A stretch of DNA of 64,000 bases from the NCBI GenBank assembly GCA_022419385.1, contig JAJUBI010000007.1:1893768-1957767 (forward strand), written 5' to 3'. The notes under the pieces were generated by a model, which had not been told where the DNA came from, searched no databases, and worked only from the letters and a program-made list of their open reading frames with translations. A program made the position numbers and the translations under genes. Within the stretch, counting starts at the first letter, position 1. Every line of letters begins with the position of its first letter. The stretch is from Paraconiothyrium sp. Pb-2020 (lineage: Eukaryota > Ascomycota > Dothideomycetes > Pleosporales > Didymosphaeriaceae). Below are positions 45,495-56,364 of the stretch, piece by piece.

Positions 45495-45965
45495 CTACTC
45501 GGACTCCTCTTCCTCCTCCTCGGCAGCGTTCTGTATGGGGTCAGTTGCAGTGCGCTTGACAGGTGAAGATAGTAACTCACGGCGTAGGCGACCTTCTCCT
45601 CCTCGTACCGCTTCTTATCAGCGGCGGCCTTGGCCTCGTAGGGCTGGCGCTGCTTCTCGGAGAGGGTCTTCCACTTCTCACCAAGCATCTTGCCGACCTC
45701 GCCTGATGGCGGTTAGCAATGCAAGAATCAACGGCAGAGAATGACTTACCGAACTTGATGCCGGGGTTTTCCTCACGGACCTTGTCGCGCTGGTCATTTG
45801 CGAAGAACATGTAGGCAGAAAGACCGCGCTTGGGTGCATTGGGGTCTGGTGCTGTCAGAAGCAGCGCGGGTAGTTGCAGGCTACCTGAGACTCACCCTTT
45901 TTCTTCTTGCCAGAATCGGCCTTGGCGGCCTTGCCCTTGCCGCGAGTAGACTTCTCCTTAGGCAT
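45495..45965 (-). CDS. nhp6: Non-histone chromosomal protein 6 (HMG-box)
   Basis: The model is complement(join(45495..45530,45581..45702,45750..45845,45896..45965)), 107 aa in four exons. Nhp6 bends DNA without sequence preference, loosens nucleosomes and assists the FACT complex. It begins with a basic tail (MPKEKSTRGKGKAAKADSGKK), then one HMG box: DPNAPKRGLSAYMFFANDQR, REENPGIKFGEVGKMLGEKW and SEKQRQPYEAKAAADKKRYE. It ends with an acidic tail NAAEEEEEESE on its own 36-nt exon. The three introns are 47-50 nt. Upstream, a consensus donor (GTAAGT at 46231-46226) and acceptors just before the ATG suggest a 5' UTR intron of about 240 nt. Confidence 0.96.
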
Positions 45966-47580
45966 GTTGATGCAGGTAGCTGTTTGAGCTGGCTGCAGAG
46001 GTCAGAGAGGCTCCGGGTTGAAGCGAATCGAGGGAGGCGCGGTATGAGAACAAGGAGCAAGGCCGGGGCACAGTTTATACGTGCGTGGGGAGTGAGAGTG
46101 GAGCAGGTGCTGGGGCAAACGCAGACAGCTGCTGGCGTGGGTGGTGACGCGGGTTGAGCGCGGGCTCTGCGCGCGCGTGGAAGCGTCGCGAGAATGCGCG
46201 GTAAGGGTAGGAAGCAAGAGAGAGTACTTACGGATGGCTTTGGAAGTGCTGGAGAAATCGCCGTTGACAGAAGTCTGTTGTGTATCAGTGCTGCCGTGCG
46301 CCGGGAGCTGATGACGGCGACGATGAAGAAAACGGAACGCGATGACGCTCTGAAGAAGCAGAGGACGAAGCTGCAGAGGGAAATGTCGCGTGAAAACGCG
46401 TAAAAAAAGAGTGGTTGTGTTGCGCGCGCAGTGCTGATGCTGGGCGAGGCATAGTGGTGTACGCGAGACTCACCTAAGGCGTTTGGAGGGCGAAGTTGAG
46501 TAGACGATTTGTAGGTAGGTGTGAGGAAACGACTCTCAGCGAGCGCAGGCAGAGCGGGCGGCGCTGGACCACCTACTCGTAAACCGCCGGACCCGGCCCG
46601 TGCGCCTCACTAAACAATCATAAACACCCCTCAACGCCGCGCCCGCCGCCGCGCATTCGCGGTGCACCACCTGGCAGAACTGCAGAGAGGGCAGAGTTGC
46701 AGACCGAGAGGGCGCTGGGTCTCTGTCTCGCCCGCGTCGGTCGTCGTGCCTGCCCCTTTGCGCGCTGCCACGCTGCGCTCTTGCCGGTGCTGTCTGTCGG
46801 GCGTTGGAGAGGGCGCCTCCATTCTCCATTCCTGGGCCGCCCAACGTCGTTTCACGCAGCCCATTGCAGGCAGTCGGCAGAGCAACGTTATTCGTCCTGC
46901 GCGAAATTGGCCCTCCAGCGCGCCGCCTGCTGCGTTACCGGCACGGCTGGCCTCCCAGACACTGCCAGACGACGCGGTATAGCCCTCCCTCTGCTCCACG
47001 CACGCTGGCGCTCACTCGACCCGTCGAGTCCAGACGCGCTCGGCAAATCACCTGGGCTAATCACGGCGCGCATGCGCCTTTTGCAGCGTGCAGCGACCAA
47101 GCAAGCCTCGCACCATCTGTCCATGCTCCCCAGTTGCAGCCGTACGACGCGCAGCCATGAAGCTCCTCCGCCGCTTTCGTCGCCGTCCGCCTAACTGCAA
47201 CCGGTAACATACAACCGTCCGCCCAGTGACCGCCTTGCTGCACCGCGACGCTCATCACTCATCCGACTCGCCACCAACGGCATGCGCTTTGGGTTTTCTG
47301 AACACAGCTGGGGACCAAAGCAGTCGTGTTCCATTCCGCAGCGACTTCACGCTGAGTGACATGGCTACTACCTACGTGAGAGCCAGCCTTCATGTTAGCG
47401 AGGCGGTGTTGCGAAGATTTGTTTGGACATGGCGAACTGCATCACATTGCGAGCGACGAGAAACCACCATGTTTTACTCGCGCTGGCGAATAGTTGCGCC
47501 CGTGGCCTGTCGTCCCCACCCAGTCGATCAAAGTATCATGATCGACGGTACGCTCAAAGGTCGATTTGATGCACTGGGTT
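45966..47580. other. 1.6 kb region upstream of nhp6, partly GC-rich
   Basis: The left part probably contains the nhp6 5' UTR with an intron and its promoter. The central 46.5-47.2 kb part is GC-rich and shows long overlapping frames on both strands (for example 46697-47194 plus), none with family character. I call no gene here. Confidence 0.4.
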
Positions 47581-48445
47581 TCATCCAGCTTCTTCATTGT
47601 CCATGACCAGCTCACGCAGCTCTTCGTCGGCTGCCCAGTTGATGCCACTTCCAACGATCATCGCAGATAGAATGCCCTTGATGATTGTCGCCCTTCTCCG
47701 TGACGCTTGAACATCTCTCTCCGCATTCTCAACCTGCTCGCGGAGTGAAGCATCCCCAATATCTTCGATCAACTGCGCCTTCACTTCTTCAGCCAGCCTC
47801 AGGACGGCCCTGGATTGGATGCGGTTCTCCTGATTGATAGTGAGATTGCCCTGTTCCGCAGCGCTCAAGGCACGTTGATCGTTTGCTACTTGCGTGGCCA
47901 ACAAGCCATGGACCATTGATAAAGCATTGTTTTCGCTGACAAGAGGCAATACACGCCTAGAAGGCATCAGCTTGCGTAAAGCAACTCCCACATTCTGAAC
48001 ATACTTCTCGATGGTGTGCTGTGGGCCGCCATGAACAGCCTTCAGGACAGGATCCATGATTAACACATTCTGGGATATTCTGTTTCGAATCTCGAAAATT
48101 GCCTTGGCTTCCATGGCTTCGCGCTCTGCGGTCACCAGGTGCTCTTGTAAGACATCATCTGATACCGCGGAGACACCAGATACGTCTACCAATGAAACAT
48201 TAGACCTACATCGTTCTTTGTACACATGATCAGGTTCGCGATGTACCTTTGGCATGCGCATGAAGGAGACTCTTTTCTAGTTCAAGCTCCCTCAGCTGGT
48301 CGTAGAGCTGCAGCGCCAGTTGCTCTGTGTCTGAGAACGTGAACGCGTCAGCGTGAGGCGTCTGGAGCAGATCGGAATAGTCGTTCGTGCCGATCGCTTT
48401 CATTGTCGCACTATCTGCTATGAAGATATCGTCTGAAGTTGCCAT
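47581..48445 (-). CDS. CENP-H-like kinetochore protein (Fta3/Mcm16 type)
   Basis: The model is complement(join(47581..48185,48247..48445)), 267 aa. CENP-H is a subunit of the constitutive centromere-associated network (Ctf19/Sim4 complex). The N-terminal part is acidic with ETEQLALQLYDQLRELELE, a coiled coil seen in fungal members. The C-terminal half has REAMEAKAIFEIRNRISQNVLIMDPVLKAVHGG, a long helix RAVLRLAEEVKAQLIED, and the closing block KGILSAMIVGSGINWAADEELRELVMD, which I recognise from fungal CENP-H proteins. The 61-nt intron splits the Asp codon of K|DVSG. The start is the ATG at 48445. It is divergent from atg11, with 220 bp between starts. Pattern identification, not confirmed by search. 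Confidence 0.75.
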
Positions 48446-48665
48446 CACCGCAGCAAGAGATCAAGTATCATCTGGGAAACATCGTTGAGCGCGTTCTGGG
48501 CGAGCCGTAGACGATGGAGCCTCGGCGGGCCCGTGCCGCTGATCCCTGCAACCCACGCGCCTTAGCGGTCCTTGTGCCTAACGCCGTGCACCTCGTACAC
48601 CCGAGCTCTCTTCATCCTCCACAAGTTGATCAGGCAAGGACCTGTGCACCTGAAGCGGGCGCCGA
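48446..48665. promoter_or_regulatory. Compact divergent promoter, CENP-H-like gene / atg11
   Basis: Only 220 bp separate the two start codons, so both promoters must be contained in or overlap this segment. Confidence 0.55.
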
Positions 48666-51600
48666 ATGTCGCTGCAGATAGCTGTAGCTCATACGGGCCA
48701 GCGCTTCGACGCTGATCCCGTAGGCTTCAACTCTGTCGATGTGTTGAAGCAGTGGATCGCAACTGTTGTGGACATACCGCCCGAGCACCAGATACTACTG
48801 ACGCCGCGAGGAAAGCATGTGAAGCTGCAGACTTTACTTACAGAGGTACTAGAAGCTCTTCTTGGTCTCCAGTTCTTTAATCCACGCTGACACCACTACA
48901 GAAAGAGCTGTTCGTCTACCATCGCGAACTCTCCTCAGGATCCCAGGCTACCTCCATTGAAGCGCCGCTTCCTGAACCCTTCACACCCGACGACCCCCCC
49001 GATACTTTGTCCAGTCATACCGATCTCAGAGCATGGCAAACGCTATTCCAGGCCCGCCGTGACTGGGCCTTTGCCGTCCTGGAGCAGTCACTCTCCATGT
49101 CCCGCGTGGCTTCGCAGACCTTCGCCGAGCAAGCAACCATAGAGAAGGCAATACAGGTCGCTGTCGGAAACCCTGAGGCACATGTGAAGGGGTTGGAGCA
49201 GAAACACCGGGAGGCAAGGGATTGGTTTGACAGGGTGGAGAAAGAAGCAGTCGAGAACCTACGAAGATTAGATGCAGATTACGGGCAACTGGGCGCAATA
49301 CCAGCAAAAGGCGAATTCATTCAATTTCTAGCGAAAGAGCTACGTTCGGCGCAAACAGCACAGAGCGTCCGCAAGACCTCTGCAAATCGGACAGTGACAT
49401 TGCAGGAGTTCCTAGACTTCGACTCGATAAAACAAGCTACAGGCGTGAGTAAGACCGTTCGCGAATCATTTGAGAAACATCTGGCGGACATGGGCGCTCA
49501 AGCCGAGAGGATTGGGGCGGAACACGATGAGCTTCAAAGCGCCGCAGGACAAAGTCGAAGTCGGTCGCTCGTGGACGACTCAGAGGAACCGGTACGACTA
49601 TATAACGAGATCGATCAGGTGGCTAAGAAAGTTAACTCTGATCTCGGACACATTATGGGGCTTCCGTTGGACTCGAAGTCGGTTGCTCAGGTGTCCAAGA
49701 TGGCCTTGCTGCATACGCGGAACTTTCTCCCTGCGATCAAGGAGTATAGCATTGAGATGAGTGATCTTATTAGGCGTTCGGTGGAACAAAAGAACACTGC
49801 AATTAGGAACGCAGTTGAGAGCATGCGGGGCGTTGCGGACATCGGATCCAACATAGCGAGACTCCATTCGGAACTCGACAACATCAACTTTCCGCAGGAA
49901 GGCATGGCCGCTTTTGAGTTGATATCGCTCGTGGGAAGACTACCATTTGTCTACGGGGCACTCTTGGTCGAGTCCGTGCGTCGACGTGAATGGGCTGAGA
50001 AGATGCAAAAGGATACTTCATCCCTTGCCGAAGAAATGGCTACATATCAAGAAGAAGAAGAGCGCCGAAGGAAAAAGTGGCTGAAGCAGGTCTCGGATGT
50101 AGTCAATCTGGACGCTGTGCAGACAAGTCCATTGGGCTTCGAGATGAACATCCAGCCTGAGAAAACTTCTTGGCCAGAGGTCACTCGGGATGAGCTCAAC
50201 GACTATCACAAGATACTACAAGGGCTAGAAGGACAGAGTACCGAGGCTGAAACGCTTGCTCAAACCATCAAAGACCTCGACCGTCCCACACGGCAGCAGG
50301 TAAAGCGCGCGAAAGCCTTTAAGATGGGTAGCGTTCATGAGCCGGTGTTTGGGAGAAATTCTCAGCTTATGTTACGAGGGGATGATGAGCTTCGCGTGCT
50401 TAAAGAGGTCAATGCCAAGCTGGAGGACGAATTAAGAGGCTCTAAGAGTAGAGTGCGGCGTTTGGAGGACGTGCTTCATCGCCAGAACCATATCAACAGA
50501 CTCTCAATTGGAAGCGGTGTGCCATCTTTCGGTCAGCAAAGCCCTGCCGATCCGTCTACGCCGACCATTGAGGCACCATCCCCGGTGCCAATGGTAGATA
50601 ATTCTCGGCGATCGTCTGTCTCTTCACGACGTTTCTCTACGAACCAAGGACAAGAGGACAAGCGTCGAATCGTACGCCTGGAACAAGAATTGGCGACCGA
50701 GAGAGATATGCGTGCGAGGCTGGAAAAGGAGACTCAGGCGAAGAAAGACGAAGGAACAACCCTGCAAGGGCAGATTGAAGAAGCAGTTGCCATGAAAGCT
50801 GAGCTCATGGAGAACATGAAAGCGCAGCAGAAGGAATTTGCAGATGAGCGACGATCCCTCGAGGAAGAAATACAGACATATAAGAGCAAGATCGAAGAAA
50901 CTGAAGATGAGCTAGATCGCGTACTTGGCAGTCGTGATCACGAACGATCAGGAGTCGATGCAAAGATACAGGAGCTGGTCGCTGAGATTGAGCGAGTCCG
51001 TAGGCATGCCGCAGAACAAAGCAAGGAAGCCAATAAGCGCGTTGCCGATTTACGGACCGAACTTGAAGAGCGAAAGAGAGCGGATGGCGAACAATATGAA
51101 TCACTCTCCAACGTGTTCACGCGTCTCTCGCCTGATACTCCTGTTCCGGGCAACAACACGGCGCTTATCATGCAAATTGAAGACCTGGCTCAGCGTATTT
51201 CTGATCATCTTCACGAAGTCCAGCAAGCTGTGGCGATGGCGAAAGCAGAAAATGAGAGCGCTCGTCGTACAGCAAACGAACAAGAGACGGCTTTGAAGTC
51301 TCAGCTCGCCAATGAGGAGACGTCAACCCTGGCTTTGCGTGAGCAGCTAGATAAATCGAATGCGAAGGTGGCGTCCCTCACTGCTGAGCTCGACGAAGAA
51401 CGCCATCACCTCCATGATTTGAGGAATAAGTTTGCTGAGGGTGAGACCGGGTCTGAAGCACTCAGGAAGCGCGTGGAAGAAGAGGAGGAGAAGGTTGGAA
51501 AACTTCAGATTGAGCTCGCTGAAGAGAGAGGTCACTCGAACAGCCTCGATGTCGAGCTTATGCATCTTCAGAAAAAGGTTCTAAAGTATGAGGAATTCGA

Positions 51601-53104
51601 TTCTTCAAGGACCCACGAACGCTTGCGTCGCGCCAAGGAACTGAGTAAGCGGGCGTATTCGCAACAAGATCGCCTCCTTCGTCTTGTTGATTCGCTCGGG
51701 TATGTCATCAGTTTTGAAGACGGTACCATGACTTTACATCGTGTGTCGAAGGTCGGTAACAGTACGACTTTAACCAACACTGTGGATCTTAACAGAAGCA
51801 CAACGACCCCTGCGCCTACACCCTTGAAACAGCAGCTCGAGAATTACTCTGACCTTTCCTTTTTGCACTGGACTGAATCGACAGACCCCGAAGAAGAGGA
51901 CCAACGCTATCAGGAGCTCCTGGGCCATCTTAACCGGTTTGACCTAGATACTTTTTGCGAGTTCTTTTCTAAGCGAATGCGAGATATCGAGTACACAGCC
52001 CGAAAGTTCAAGCACGAGACACGCGCCTACCGAGAGAAAGCCAAAGCTTTACAAACCGAATCGCACAACAAAATCGCCTATCGGTCTTTCAAGGAAGGCG
52101 ATCTTGCGCTTTTCCTGCCCACGCGCAATCAGGCCACACGACCCTGGGCCGCTTTCAATGTCGGTGCTCCGCATTTCTTCCTCCGCGAAGAAGAATCACA
52201 TAGACTGCAAGGTCGAGACTGGCTCGTAGCACGTATCTCTAAAGTCGAAGAGCGGGTCGTAGACCTCTCCAAGACAATAGATACAGCAACCCGTGCCTCC
52301 CTCGACGGCCGCTCCGTTGCCTCTAGCAGCGCCGTATCCTTCGAAGACGACAACCCATTCGAGCTCTCCGACGGTCTGCGATGGTATCTCATCGAAGCCG
52401 CTGAAGAGAAGCCTGGCGCACCTGGCGGTCCCGGACTTGGGAAATCCGCGGCCGCCGCAGCCGTAACACGCATCGATGGCCAAGGCAAGATGGAACAGAA
52501 AGCGGCAGCCGACCCCGCGAAGACCCTCGGCAAATCGCTCGACAGCCGGCGCAGTAGCGGTACAAGCAGGAAGAGCGTTCCCGTTGGGGGAGCAGGAAAC
52601 CGAAACTCGATGGACGCTGGCGATGCGGCCGTGGACTCAGGGTTAAACTCGAACACTGCGACGAGAGGCGCAAGTCCGGCCGCGGGCCCAGGCCCGAGTC
52701 ATCTGAGGGTGAGCGAGGCTAGCGGTCCGACCAGCGTGGATCGATTGCTTGAGGAACAGCACTATCAGGTGCGGAAGGACCACCTGTGGGGACCTTAGGT
52801 TTGCAAGTAACCTAAGCGACCGCAATGTCGCCTTCATCCGACTGACTTGTTTCAGGGTCATGTACTGATGCCTGATCGCCAGAGCTCGCCACACATGTCA
52901 TTTTTGCACGGTCCGTCGAGTGCGGATGGGAGCGGGATACTACAAGGGATGGGCTCTCCAGCTAAGCAGAGAATGCGTGGAGGCGAGGCTGCGAGGGTAG
53001 GTAGTCCGTCGAGCAGTCCGAGGAAGATGCCGCCAGGGCGGAAGGGTAGTATCTGGGATAGTTTATTCCATGTTGACGTTACATATCAGAAATCAAGCAG
53101 ATAA
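48666..53104 (+). CDS. atg11: Autophagy-related protein 11
   Basis: The model is join(48666..48845,48902..52768,52856..53104), 1431 aa. Atg11 is the scaffold for selective autophagy, binding cargo receptors and Atg1. The N-terminus has the ubiquitin-like block MSLQIAVAHTGQRF...PPEHQILLTPRG. A long helical central region (about residues 80-900) contains several coiled coils, dense in Glu, Lys and Arg. The C-terminal Atg11 domain spans about 990-1170 (DLSFLHWTE, FCEFFSKRMRDIEYTARKF, FKEGDLALFLPTRN, PWAAFNVGAPHFFL, WLVARISKVEERVVD). The last intron has donor CAG|GTGCGG and branch CTGAC, and joins EEQHYQ to GHVLMPDRQSSP; the final exon ends with SIWDSLFHVDVTYQ. Without that splice the frame would stop at 52798 after HLWGP. 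Confidence 0.94.
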
Positions 53105-54676
53105 TGGCTTCTTTGGGCACCCTAAAACAGGCATGTGTAGCATGGTTTTCTGGTCTTCGAATATTGGGGATGTTATCAATGTCTTAGATTGTGTTTACTG
53201 CGGGTTATAGGCTGGTAGATAGTGTATCCTGGGGAGCAGATGGATTGTATGACATAGGTTCCATGTGGTATAGATGCGTTAACACATCCCAGCATGTCCG
53301 TACCTTGCTCAACATTTGCGTGTGAAGCATTAGTCAATAAAGAGCCGAACCGCAACACAGCAAAAACATCCTTCACGAATGTGCCTTTACTTCCCAACAT
53401 CTTCAAGATCGTCTAGAATCTCCTACTCTGTCTCATACTTGTCCCGAGCGTGTCTGATTAGCAGAATCGTCGATCCGTCCCTCTCTCTCCTTTGTCGTGG
53501 CTTCCGTGTTGGTTATCTGGAGGCTTTTACGTCAAGCATCATTGGGCGGTTATAATTCTCTGCTGACCAGGCTTGGTGGAGTCGCAATGTTATGCAGATA
53601 GGAGAGAACTTAACCAAAATAGAATGTCTTCGGAGCCAGGTTGCGAATCCTTGGACTTCGAACGGCCATTTCAATAACGGCCACGCAGGCGGCCATGTCT
53701 CGTCGTCCCGCCTTGAATATCTCACCTTTCTTATGAGAATTTCTACCTCGAATGCCATATTGATCCACTAGAGTCTAGTAGTGAAGATCCATGTGGCCTT
53801 GTGGTCGGAACATAGTCCACCCACGGCTTCCAAGTTCTTCACTAACTCCTTAAGTGGTGTACTACGCTTGTGAACTTCTGTGACCGAGCCATCAGCGAAG
53901 AAAAACCTGCTTCCACCTATTGCAACATATTAAGCTTGGGCTGGCTGCCTTGTTTAAGGGCATCAGAAGCTTCCTTTGGGGGGTTCAGGTACAGACAAAG
54001 AGGCCATACATTGGGCGGTAGGTCTTAGGAGTGCAGGGTGCCGGAAGCTGACATCGTTGTGCGAGAATAGCAGTGAGGGCAGGGAAGTCGCACGAAGGTC
54101 TTATAGGTGAGCAGTGAGAGCGAAGACACACACTACTAACACTCGGCTGCCGATTGAAGATGTCATTACGATAAGCCGTACCACTTTACTACAATCAGGT
54201 CGAAAGTTTGGGTATCACATAGCATTGCACATCGTGGGTAGTTCAAGGTCCACCGTCGACACTTTGATCACGTGCTGTTAAGCAACGCTCGTGGGAATAT
54301 CTTTAGTGTGACTTGTTGGTATCCTGTTGAGCGGTGATGCCTAGGACGGAACCATCGTATGCGATGTAGTTGCTTGATAGCACCGAGCGCAGTCAAACTC
54401 TTGGTAGTTCAAGGTACCAGAACTTTTGACAAAGCTTTTTAGCATTTCCCTTCTTCAAAGAGCTGTAAGTTTAACAATACACGAGGAACAGGCAATAGTA
54501 GTCGCTTGCTCGCCGCATGATCGTACATGTCAAGTGATCTTATTGCTTATGATACGAATGAATGATGTACGGAAGAACAGTTGTTCCGGGTCCATGATCG
54601 CTGACCTTACTCATGCACGCACCTATGTATGCACATCCCACCGATGAAGCAATCATAACACGCACACACCCTCGCC
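53105..54676. other. 1.57 kb intergenic region
   Basis: No recognised gene. A small minus-strand candidate with one 55-nt intron (53513-53559 and 53615-53696, 42 aa) is described under findings but not called. A CACGTG box lies at 54269-54274. An 11-base direct repeat TAGTTCAAGGT occurs near 54239 and 54405. Confidence 0.4.
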
Positions 54677-55741
54677 ATGGCAGGCAACAAACCGAAAGCC
54701 ACCAAGCGGGTCACGAAAGCGCTGCCCGCAGCCGCAATCCCCGATCCATTCGAGCCTGCGCCCGCAAACCTCGCTCCGCTCCTCGATAATTTTGACAAGT
54801 CCCTTGTCTACATCACGCACGTGGACAACCACCCTGCCTGGTTCAAAAAGCGGGTGTTTTCCGTTCCACTCGGGCTCAATGTTGTCATTGCACTGCTTCT
54901 CCTATGGCGGATCTACACTGCGGGCCCATGGTATTGGGCAATCCTTATGTCACTCCTTGGCAACGAAAATGAGACGACAATACATTGGTCAAGGACACCA
55001 TGGAGCAAGCTGGTACCAAGCGTAGCATGGCGCGCAGGAATTTTCCTGTTCGATTGGTTAGCTATCACGGTCATCGGACCGTGGCCGTGGAGCTTCTTCT
55101 TCGAGTCTCCTGGCAACCCCATTCTTTGGCGCCTCAGCACAGGCTTCCGCGACAAGGAAGTGTATGTCAGAGAGTCAAGAGGATGGGGTGCGAAAGATCT
55201 GCTCGGTGAAGCCGAGGGCTCAACCGGTAAGGCGGGGTCTGATAGCCCTTTCTTCAAAACGCGCATTCTGCCCGCCGTAGACCGCCGGAGGTTGATGGAG
55301 AAGACGGGGTACTTGCTCATGGACAAAAACTTCGATCTCGTTTTTGGTGCAATGGTGGACGCCACGCGATTGACGGACAAGAAGACCGTGTCCATCGACG
55401 ACTTCCGCACCAGTGTTTTCGTGTGGGTTGGAAAAGACGATCTAGGGCAGTGGGCTGTATGGCCGTGTGGGAAGCTCGATGAGGGCTCTGAGACCGAGGC
55501 GCGGGAGAAGATTATATTGTTCAAGGACCGTCTGACCGCCATGGGCAAGGAGTCACTCTTCTTTAAGTGGATTGAACTCGTGCAATATGAGAGTTCCGCT
55601 CCTGGCGAGTTCACCTACGAAAGGCAGGTCGCAACTGCAGGGAAGGCAAAGACATTATTTGAGAACGAAGGTGTCGATTTCGATGCGTTCGTCAAGGATA
55701 TTGGTGGCCTGCAAGGCTTGCCTGGGATGGACCAGGCTTAG
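54677..55741 (+). CDS. Conserved fungal membrane protein of unknown function
   Basis: Single exon, 354 aa. I recognise no named family. The N-terminus is basic (GNKPKATKRVTKALP), followed by a short acidic segment. Two hydrophobic helices are predicted: about residues 63-85 (VPLGLNVVIALLLLWRIY, then WYWAILMSLLG) and about 115-140 (AGIFLFDWLAITVIGPWPWSFFF). The remaining 210 residues are soluble and mixed alpha/beta in character (RLMEKTGYLLMDKNFDLVFGAMVDATRL, FVWVGKDDLGQWAVWPCGK), and end in a Gly-rich DIGGLQGLPGMDQA. An ER or mitochondrial membrane location is possible. Codon use and length look like a real gene. Confidence 0.8.
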   Translation: MAGNKPKATKRVTKALPAAAIPDPFEPAPANLAPLLDNFDKSLVYITHVDNHPAWFKKRVFSVPLGLNVVIALLLLWRIYTAGPWYWAILMSLLGNENETTIHWSRTPWSKLVPSVAWRAGIFLFDWLAITVIGPWPWSFFFESPGNPILWRLSTGFRDKEVYVRESRGWGAKDLLGEAEGSTGKAGSDSPFFKTRILPAVDRRRLMEKTGYLLMDKNFDLVFGAMVDATRLTDKKTVSIDDFRTSVFVWVGKDDLGQWAVWPCGKLDEGSETEAREKIILFKDRLTAMGKESLFFKWIELVQYESSAPGEFTYERQVATAGKAKTLFENEGVDFDAFVKDIGGLQGLPGMDQA

Positions 55742-56364
55742 GCCATGTTCGCTAGTAAATGATACCCACTTGCTTCACGATCATGTAGAAATATCCTTTT
55801 CATACAGTATAAACCGTACTAATGATTGATACCTTCATCGAGACAGCCCTCGTTCACTCGAACTCATTATCAGCTAGCCGTATGAGGGGTGCAGCTTGCT
55901 GTTGTGTCGATGGCGCACACCGGTCGATGGCGCACGGATCGGAAGTGCAACGACCTGGTCTGGCTAGGATGTTTGACCTCTAAACTCCCTTTACAGCGAT
56001 GCGTGACGCTACTTTATGGGTCAATGGGCCTTCAGGTATTTGGCTCACGATCATTAGCATGAGATCGGCGAAAGGAAGATGGCCGGATAACATAGCCCAC
56101 CGGGACAGCTACCCTACCAAGCAATGCGCATGAAGTTGATGCTTTCGGGACCGCGTTCAACACTACACGAGGTCTCTACTCATTATCTTAAGTGCGAATC
56201 CATGCTACTTACGATGTGATCATAAGGAACCAGAACGCCAGGAATGCCAACCAACGCCATGATACCGTGCTGTGACATGCGGGAATCCTAAAAACATAAG
56301 GTGTAATCTTACGAAGAGGATGGGAAGACGAACCAAGGACGGGACTCAGCCATATTGCCTGTTC
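55742..56364. other. Intergenic, convergent 3' ends
   Basis: These 623 bp separate the converging membrane-protein and atg15 genes. Nothing beyond 3' flanks was seen. Confidence 0.4.

Noticed and set aside
46536..47194. Several long open frames in the GC-rich stretch upstream of nhp6
   Set aside because: They overlap on both strands, are rich in Arg/Ala/Pro as expected from composition, and show no family motif or splice linkage.
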